From Thraustochytrium sp. TN22 (lineage: Eukaryota > Sar > Bigyra > Thraustochytrida > Thraustochytriidae): a stretch of 64,000 bases of DNA. Made by a program: the position numbers and the translations under genes. The stretch spans positions 1-64,000 of the forward strand of contig JABLUY010000027.1 in assembly GCA_013306675.1 (NCBI GenBank), given 5' to 3'. Under the pieces are notes generated by a model, which was not told the DNA's origin, searched no databases, and was given only the letters and a program-made list of their open reading frames with translations. The stretch's first letter is position 1. Each line of letters opens with the position of its first letter. Shown in pieces: positions 58,332-64,000 of the stretch.

Positions 58332-59753
58332 ATGGCGGGCCTCGACAAGGTGGGCCTGCGCGGCCTGGCGCCCGTGGGCCGCGCCGCGCTGGGACGCGCG
58401 CTGGCGGGCGCGCGCGGGCAGGCCGGCGCGAGGCAGCTGGCGTGGGACGCGTCGGAGCAGGTGGCGGCGCGCCAGGAGGCCCTGGCCGCAGCGGCGGAGG
58501 CCGGGCCGTCGAGCGTGGAGGAGGGCGGCGCCAGGACCAGCATGAACTTCAAGGTCTCGCACGAGAGCGGCGCGCTGGAGAACGTGCTGCGCGTGTTCTG
58601 GAAGTACGACCTGAACCTGACGCGCATCGAGTCGCGGCCGTCCATGTTCGACGCGGGCAAGTTCGAGATCGACCTGGACTTTGACGGCACGGCCGACGAT
58701 CCGCGCGTCAAGGAGGTCATGCGCACGCTCGACCGCAGCTGCGAGTCGGTCCGCCTGAGCGAGCCGGTGGTGGTGCCGTGGTTTCCCATGAAGGTGAGCG
58801 ACCTGGACCAGTTCTCGCAAAAGACGCTGGACGCTGGCGCCGAGCTGGAGTGCGACCACCCCGGGTTCTCCGACAAGGTGTACCGCGAGCGCCGCGAGAT
58901 GATCGTGGCCAACGCCGGCACGTACAAGTACGGCAGCGAGATCCCGCGCGTCGACTACAGCAAGGATGAGACGCGCACCTGGGGCATCGTCTGGAACCGC
59001 CTCAAGGAGATCTTTCCCAAGTACGCCTGCCAGGAGTACCTGGACGTGATCGACGCCCTGGAGCGCGAGGTCGGATTCGGCGCCGACGCCATCCCGCAGC
59101 AGGCGGACGTCTCGGACTTTCTGCGCCGGTCCACGGGCTTCCAGCTGCGCCCGGTCGCCGGCCTGCTGTCGGCGCGCGACTTTCTCAACGCGCTGGCGTT
59201 CCGCACGTTCTTCTCCACGCAGTACATTCGCCACCACAGCATGCCGCTCTACACGCCCGAGCCGGACGTCTGCCACGAGCTCATGGGCCACGCGCCGCTG
59301 CTGGCCAACCCGGAGTTCGCGGAGCTCAGCCAGACGTACGGCATTGCCTCGCTCGGCGCCAGCGACCGCGACATCATGCGCCTGGCCACCTGCTACTGGT
59401 TCACCATCGAGTTCGGCCTCTACCGCTCCGGCAAGGACGTCAAGGCCTACGGCGCCGGCCTGCTGTCCAGCTTCGGCGAGCTCGAGTACTCGTGCGGCCC
59501 CAAGCAGCCCGGCGACGAGGCGCCCGAGCTGCTGCCCTGGGACCCGGCCGTCGCCGCTGACACCGAGTACCCGATCACCACCTACCAGCCGCGCTACTTT
59601 GTGGCCGACTCCCTCAAGGATGCCACCGACAAGCTCCAGGACTTTGCAGAGCGCCAGGTCGTCCGCCCCTTTCGCGTCTCCTACCTGGCCGACGAGCAGC
59701 GCGTGCAGTGCGACCGCAACATCGCGCGCGTGCGCTACCATTCGGACGCCTAA
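58332..59753 (+). CDS. PAH: Phenylalanine 4-hydroxylase (aromatic amino acid hydroxylase)
   Basis: A tetrahydropterin- or folate-dependent, non-haem iron enzyme that converts phenylalanine to tyrosine. The predicted protein is 473 aa, close to the animal enzyme. Residues 1-~45 are Arg/Ala/Gly-rich without acids at first (GLRGLAPVGRAALGRALAGA) and look like an organelle presequence. An ACT regulatory domain lies near 70-140 (SHESGALENVLRVFWKYDLN). The catalytic domain shows LRPVAGLLSARDFLNALAFR, the iron ligands PDVCHELMGHAP (His315 and His320) and TIEFGLYR (Glu360), with the same spacing as in human PAH. SFGELEYSC is also conserved. The C-terminal tetramerisation tail is short. Tyrosine or tryptophan hydroxylase activity is not excluded, but an early-branching single-copy enzyme is usually PAH. 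It converges on prefoldin 2. Confidence 0.93.
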   Translation: MAGLDKVGLRGLAPVGRAALGRALAGARGQAGARQLAWDASEQVAARQEALAAAAEAGPSSVEEGGARTSMNFKVSHESGALENVLRVFWKYDLNLTRIESRPSMFDAGKFEIDLDFDGTADDPRVKEVMRTLDRSCESVRLSEPVVVPWFPMKVSDLDQFSQKTLDAGAELECDHPGFSDKVYRERREMIVANAGTYKYGSEIPRVDYSKDETRTWGIVWNRLKEIFPKYACQEYLDVIDALEREVGFGADAIPQQADVSDFLRRSTGFQLRPVAGLLSARDFLNALAFRTFFSTQYIRHHSMPLYTPEPDVCHELMGHAPLLANPEFAELSQTYGIASLGASDRDIMRLATCYWFTIEFGLYRSGKDVKAYGAGLLSSFGELEYSCGPKQPGDEAPELLPWDPAVAADTEYPITTYQPRYFVADSLKDATDKLQDFAERQVVRPFRVSYLADEQRVQCDRNIARVRYHSDA

Positions 59754-60020
59754 CAACTTTATGGGTAGGTAGCCTGCACGGTGGGCCCATGAGAAGTGCA
59801 AGCGAGCATCATTTATTTCTTTCTTTCGTTGTTATTCCCGGGACAAAGAAGAAGAAGAAGTAGTAGAAGAAGACACAGCAGATTATAGACGCCGTCCGGT
59901 CCTGGCTGGCAGGCTAGCAGGTCCTCTCTCCGCGAGAGCACTCCAACGTCGAGCCTAGCTCGTACAGCGAGACTCACAACCCTCCACGCGCTCGCGCCCG
60001 CGCCCCTTTCCTTGCGCACA

Positions 60021-60338
60021 TCAGCCGGCGCGGGTCTTGGCGGCGATGGCCTTGACCTCCTTCTCGATCTCCAGCGAGCGGTTGGTGTCGGCCGCGATCT
60101 GCTTCTGGATGCGCTCCATGTTGCCGCGCACGCTGACGAGCGCCTCGTCGCGCGTCTTCTCCACCAGCACGTCGCCCACCAGCCGGTAGCACTGGCGCGC
60201 GCCGTCCAGCTTGTCCAGCACCTCGGCGGCCACGATGTGCTCGCGCTCCTCGGCCTCGAGCTGCGCCACGCGATTCCTCAGCCCCTGCGCCTCGTTCGCC
60301 AGCTTCTCGAACTCCGCGCGCACCGCGTTCGGGTCCAT
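60021..60338 (-). CDS. PFDN2: Prefoldin subunit 2
   Basis: A beta-type subunit of the prefoldin hexamer that passes unfolded actin and tubulin to the CCT chaperonin. The predicted protein is 105 aa. Two long coiled-coil helices are joined by the family-typical beta hairpin. Helix 1 includes AVRAEFEKLANEAQGLRNRV and EAEEREHIVAAEVL. The centre RQCYRLVGDVLVEKTRDEAL is diagnostic of PFDN2 (consensus CFRMVGGVLVERTV). Helix 2 runs from NMERIQKQIAADTNRSLEIE. The start MDPNAVRAEF is the natural one; a long open frame upstream is low complexity. Slightly shorter than animal PFDN2, which has longer tails. Confidence 0.93.
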   Translation of the reverse strand: MDPNAVRAEFEKLANEAQGLRNRVAQLEAEEREHIVAAEVLDKLDGARQCYRLVGDVLVEKTRDEALVSVRGNMERIQKQIAADTNRSLEIEKEVKAIAAKTRAG

Positions 60339-60450
60339 GCTGCCTGCCTGCCTGCCCGCCTGCGCGCCTGCCTCCCCTCGCCGCCGCCGCTCCGCGCGCC
60401 CCGCCTTGCCGGTCTGCCGCCGCGCCAGCAGGCCGCCAACGGGCGCCGCC

Positions 60451-60855
60451 ATGCCCGCCATGCCCGCCATGGCGGCGCCGGGCATGCCCGCGCCGCCGCC
60501 GCCGCTGGACGCCGCGGCGGCGCGGCGCGCGCGCGACGACACGGCGGCCGCGCGCCGCGAGGCCCGCGCCGCCGCCGCCGCCGCGCGCCGCGTGGTCGAG
60601 GCCGCGGCCGACGGCCTCGCCGGCCTCGCCGCGGCCAAGGACGCGCTCGCGCGCCTCGAGGCCGCGCTCGCCGACGCCGCGCTCGCGCGCCGCGGGCCCA
60701 AGCTCGCCCTCCACCGCGAGCCCGCGCCGGCGCCGGCGCCCGCGCCCGCGCTGGACGAGCAGCTCCAGCCCGGCGAGCAGCTCCGCGGCGGCGGACACCA
60801 TGCTCCTGCAGTTGCTGCTGGACCTCGCGGTGGAGGGCATGAAGCCGCTGCTTGA
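60451..60855 (+). CDS. Doubtful small ORF, Ala/Arg-rich
   Basis: I cannot recognise this 134 aa frame. It begins MPAMPAMAAPGMPAPPPP, then has a long Ala/Arg/Asp helix-like stretch (ARRARDDTAAARREARAAAA; GLAAAKDALARLEAALADAA), and ends in Gly/His low complexity. The heptad-like pattern of Leu and Ala hints at a real coiled coil, and it lies opposite prefoldin 2 as a divergent partner, as is usual here. Against it are the extreme Ala/Arg content that GC-rich noncoding DNA gives and a weak end. A different frame from 60800 (LLQLLLDLAVEGMKPLLDML) looks helical and could be a second exon. Treat as a candidate only. Confidence 0.35.
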   Translation: MPAMPAMAAPGMPAPPPPLDAAAARRARDDTAAARREARAAAAAARRVVEAAADGLAGLAAAKDALARLEAALADAALARRGPKLALHREPAPAPAPAPALDEQLQPGEQLRGGGHHAPAVAAGPRGGGHEAAA

Positions 60856-60998
60856 CATGTTGGCTCGCGCGCTGCGATTAGGCGTCTGTTGCAGGACCGT
60901 AGGCTCGCGCCTCGGCTCGAGGCCCTGGCGAGAGCTCGCTCGCTCGCTCCCTCGCGTACGTGGCGCAGCTGCTGGTGCGCATGGACGAGGCGCTGGCG

Positions 60999-61046
60999 CT
61001 GCTGGTGCTGGTGCTGGTGCTGGTGCTGGTGCTGGTGCTGGTGCTG
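60999..61046. repeat. (GCTGGT)n hexanucleotide array
   Basis: Eight GCTGGT units, the last one changed to GCTGAT. Confidence 0.9.
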
Positions 61047-61058
61047 ATGGTCCTCGCC

Positions 61059-61102
61059 GCAGCCCGAATCCACGCGCTAGGCAGCCCGAATCCACGCGCT
61101 AG
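61059..61102. repeat. Perfect 22-bp tandem duplication
   Basis: Two identical copies abut (61059-61080 and 61081-61102), each starting GCAGCCCGAATCC. Confidence 0.92.
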
Positions 61103-61379
61103 GAGAAGCACGAGCAGGACCGAAGGCTCGCGCTTCGACGTGAAGCCCCGAGGCGCGCCCGAGCGGGACCTCGTGACGAGAAGCTGCGGCTTGACAGTGA
61201 ATTCCATTCGCATGCTTGAGAGCTCTCGTTCGCTGCAGGCACCTTCCTGTGGCTTCGCATGCCTTCTCCGCAGGCATAAGCGCCTTGACAGCTTTGGCCG
61301 GTCTCGCGGTGACAAGGCGCGAGCAAGCGCTCGTGAAAGGCATCACAGCAAATTCACGTCCAGTGATCATCAATCAGAA

Positions 61380-62738
61380 TCAGGTCTCTGTAGTCGTAGT
61401 AGCATCGGAAGCATCGGCCTTGAAGAGGGAAATGACCCAGGCCTCGTCCTTGGCCTTCTCGTTGAGTGTAAAGCCCCAAAGCGGGCTGATGGCCGCCACA
61501 ATCTCGGCGCCGGTGTACTGGGCCCACGGCATGGCGGCGCGGCGATGTGAGGCAAAGTCGACGCGAACGCGAGCCGAGAGGCCGGAGTCAGGGTCCGCCG
61601 CAGACGCGGTGGCGCTCGCCGAGGCACGCCGGCGCAAGCGGTGGATGAGGATGTCGCCTTCGCGCTTGGGGATCATAAAGGTGGGGAGCTTCGCCCGCGT
61701 GGTGGGGAAGATGGCGGCGATGGCCTTGCCAAGGAAGTCGTCCTGCGTCATGCCAGCCATGTGGAAGAGGCCCTCCTCGTCCTTGCTCTGAACGATGACG
61801 AGGCCGAGGGCGCCGGCCTTTTGCGCCAGGAGCGCCTTCTGCTCGAACATGCAGGTGCCGCGCCGCGCGAGCACGAGGCGGTTCGCGACCCTAGCACGCG
61901 GGAAGGCAGCGTCGGAGCAGCCGTCGAGGTCAGCGGCAAGCACGAGGGCGCCCTCGAGCGTGTGTGGCGTCAGGCCAGGCCCAAAGTCCCCCAGGCTGCA
62001 TGGGATGGGCACGTCAAAGAGGCTGGCACCACTCCGGTCGCGCGGCTGCGCAGATGCCGGCTGCGCAAGGAGCACCGCCGCCTCGTGGTCGCGCGCGCAG
62101 ACGGGCAACGCATTGTCGACGGGGCGCGACACGTGCAGGGCGCAAGTGGTGGCTGCCGAGGGCGGCGCCTCGAGGCGTAAGAAGAGGTAGGTGGACTGTC
62201 GCGAGGCGCCGTCGAGCACCTCGATGGAGACGACCGGCTGGCCGAGGCCTGCGATCGTGACGGCCGAGTTGCTAAACTCGTGGTACAGATGGAAGCCGCC
62301 CTGCAGCGGCTGCACCTCAAAAATGGACTCGGCGCCCGGGCCGATCTGCAACGTCTGCACCTCGCCGACCGCAGCCCCAAGGGGGTCGTCCATGTCGCCA
62401 CTGTCGTCACTTTCATAGGATCCGCGCGCGGAGTCGCCCCCCCCGGCCGGCGTGAGCTGGTGCGCCTCGCTGCGGTCTGCGTCGAGGCCCTCGTAGTCTT
62501 CACCGGCGGAGTGGCGCACATCGCGGCCCGCCGGGCGCGCAGCGCCGCGCCCTGCCGCGCCGGACCTCGCCTTGGACATGTAGCCGAACCGGCGCGGCTT
62601 GCGCAGCGTGGGGTCCGCGCCATAGTAGGGCGCGACCTGGTCGGCCTCGTCCAGGTCGAAGGCGGCGCACATCCACTCGTCGCGCAGCTCCTGGTCGTTC
62701 ACAGAGGGCACGCCCCAGAGCCAGGGCGTGGGTGGCGA

Positions 62739-62771
<33 letters not shown>

Positions 62772-64000
62772 AGCCGCAGCCGCCGCCTTGCCCTTGGCCG
62801 GCCTCGAGCGGCGCTTGCGCGGCACGGCAAAGCCCATCTGCCGCGCCTTGCGGTGAAAGTCGTCCCGCACCGGAATGAGGTGCGCCTCCGTGGTGAAAAT
62901 GTAGTTGGCGCCGCGGTCCTCGCGCAGCAGATTGGTGTCGTCGAAGAGCAGGTAGAGGTACTTGACGAGCTCCGAGAGAAAAAAGGACGGCATGGTGTCG
63001 TGCAGGCGCTCGGTCTTGACGTCCTTGACCGAGGCAAAGCCGCACTCGACGCGGCAGGCCTGATCGAGCGCCTTGACCATGTCGCGGCCCGCAACGAGCC
63101 AGGTCGGGTCCCCCGTGGTGACACTCAAGTAGTACACGCTCTCCGCGAGCTCAGGCCGTAGCGGGTAGCCCCGGCGCGTGCCGCCGTTGAGGGGCTGCCA
63201 GGAGTCGATGGAGAAGTCCTCCGGGGTAAAGCCGAACTCGTTCCAGACGCGCAAAAAGGCGTTGGCCGTCTGGCCGGCGGCCTGCACGTCGCCCAGCAGC
63301 GTCTGCATGCCGGGCCAAAACGCCTGCAGGTTGTTGAACTGGCGGCGCTGCACGTTGCCGCGGTACATGTTGACCTCGACGTACCAGGTATCCTCGACGC
63401 GGAGGCGGTGCACGGCGGCGGCGTAGAGCGTCTGGAACATGGCAAAGGCCTCGTCGTCGCCAAAGGCCACGTAGTGCTTGATGTAGTACTCGTAGAGCGA
63501 GTCGATGTTGGAGCCGATGCCCGCGATGGGCTCGGTCCAGCGACCGCTCTTGACGTCGATGTGGCGGCCCACGAGGTCCAGCTTGGACCGGTGGTCGTAG
63601 ATGGCCTTGAGCGCGTCGCGCGCCGCCACGCCGTACCGCGCGTCGTCCGTGAGCACGGATAGCAGGCTGAACTCGAGCGCCAACGAGCCGGCCGCCGCCG
63701 TGCAGGCCTCGGTGGTCTCGCCGGGCGGCACGCCGTGCCGCAGGTTCACCGTGCCGTACGGAATGGACGTGGACGTGTTGAAGGCTGGCAGGAGGCGGTC
63801 GCCCAGGTCGCGCGCCAGCGGCAGGAGCGCGCCGTCGTAGCCCGGCATGATGCCGAGGTCCGGGTCCGAGGCCAGCACGTGCGCCGAGAGCAGGCCGCCC
63901 ATGATGCGGATGGTGGTCTCAAAGACCGAGACGGTTTCGTCCAGGTCGAAGTCGGCGCGGTCCGCAACCAGACGCACGGCGCGCGCAAACTCCGAGTAGT
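61380..64000 (-). CDS. EDEM3: EDEM-type alpha-mannosidase-like protein (GH47 + PA domain), 5' partial
   Basis: ER degradation-enhancing mannosidase-like protein that trims misfolded glycoproteins for ERAD. The frame runs off the right edge; about 872 codons are visible and the N-terminus, with any signal peptide, is missing. GH47 segments include SVFETTIRIMGGLLSAHVLA, VPPGETTEACTAAAGSLALE, GRWTEPIAGIGSNIDSLYEY, VNMYRGNVQRRQFNNLQAFW, YPLRPELAESVYYLSVTTGD and TMPSFFLSELVKYLYLLFDD. These are EDEM wording rather than Golgi mannosidase I. After an Ala-rich linker and a ~200-residue spacer, a protease-associated (PA) domain lies at about 61700-61960 (LVLARRGTCMFEQKALLAQK, GLVIVQSKDE), as in EDEM3. 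Human EDEM3 ends in a KDEL-type signal; this one ends ATTTTET with none. Confidence 0.92.

Larger units (their letters stand above)
60856..61379. other. Intergenic region with GCTGGT and 22-bp repeats
   Basis: 524 bases before the EDEM stop codon. It holds a GCTGGT hexamer array, a perfect 22-bp duplication and a second, separated copy of AGGACCGWAGGCTCGCGCYTCG (60892 and 61117). No gene is supported. Confidence 0.5.

Noticed and set aside
58065-59801. Minus-strand open frame opposite phenylalanine hydroxylase
   Set aside because: Entirely antisense to a clear PAH; no independent motif.

Overview
The window looks like nuclear DNA of a GC-rich, gene-dense, flagellated microbial eukaryote. I read 26 gene calls in 64 kb, most of them single uninterrupted ORFs; only two genes show introns. 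Adenylate kinase 7 and a radial spoke head protein imply a motile 9+2 flagellum. A membrane protein with a Pro-Thr repeat stalk is of a kind common in stramenopiles, and the ascorbate peroxidase carries a plastid-type loop. A stramenopile (thraustochytrid-like or algal heterokont) is my best guess, but the lineage is an inference from gene content and composition, not a measured placement.

Layout. 0.3-5 kb: divergent flagellar pair (AK7 and RSPH4/6). 5.4-10.6 kb: a kinase with an MLKL-like N-terminal helical bundle and ARM repeats, converging with a ubiquitin protease. 11.6-17.6 kb: a large CHD chromatin remodeller. 17.8-20.4 kb: a hypothetical basic protein and a membrane-anchored trypsin-fold protein that has lost its catalytic residues. 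20.4-23.7 kb: the only long gene-poor stretch. 23.7-28.9 kb: aquaglyceroporin, lysine-methyltransferase-like protein, MBL-fold hydrolase and a divergent kinase-like protein. 29.6-34.9 kb: GBF1/GNOM-type ARF-GEF. 35.8-41.9 kb: ascorbate peroxidase (two exons), RRN3 and a serine carboxypeptidase. 42.3-45.6 kb: a membrane protein with two different kinase domains in tandem. 46.2-52.9 kb: F-box/LRR protein, Kelch protein, Sly1-type SM protein and a small coiled-coil protein. 53.2-57.6 kb: a small three-exon gene and a RAD5/HLTF helicase. 58.3-64 kb: phenylalanine hydroxylase, prefoldin 2, a doubtful ORF and an EDEM-type mannosidase running off the right edge.

Genes alternate strand almost one by one, so most promoters are shared by divergent pairs and most 3' ends face each other. 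Functionally the window is a housekeeping mix (secretory traffic and ER quality control: GBF1-like, Sly1, EDEM, carboxypeptidase; nuclear: CHD, RRN3, RAD5; proteostasis: USP, F-box, prefoldin) plus three unusual signalling or surface proteins. These are the MLKL-like kinase, the TKL plus MAP2K-like tandem kinase and the pseudoprotease. The three introns I can place share a branch-site-like CTGACGG about 25 nt before the acceptor.

No tRNA, rRNA, CRISPR array, retroelement or viral element was recognised. Long ORFs opposite real genes are GC-driven shadows and were left out.
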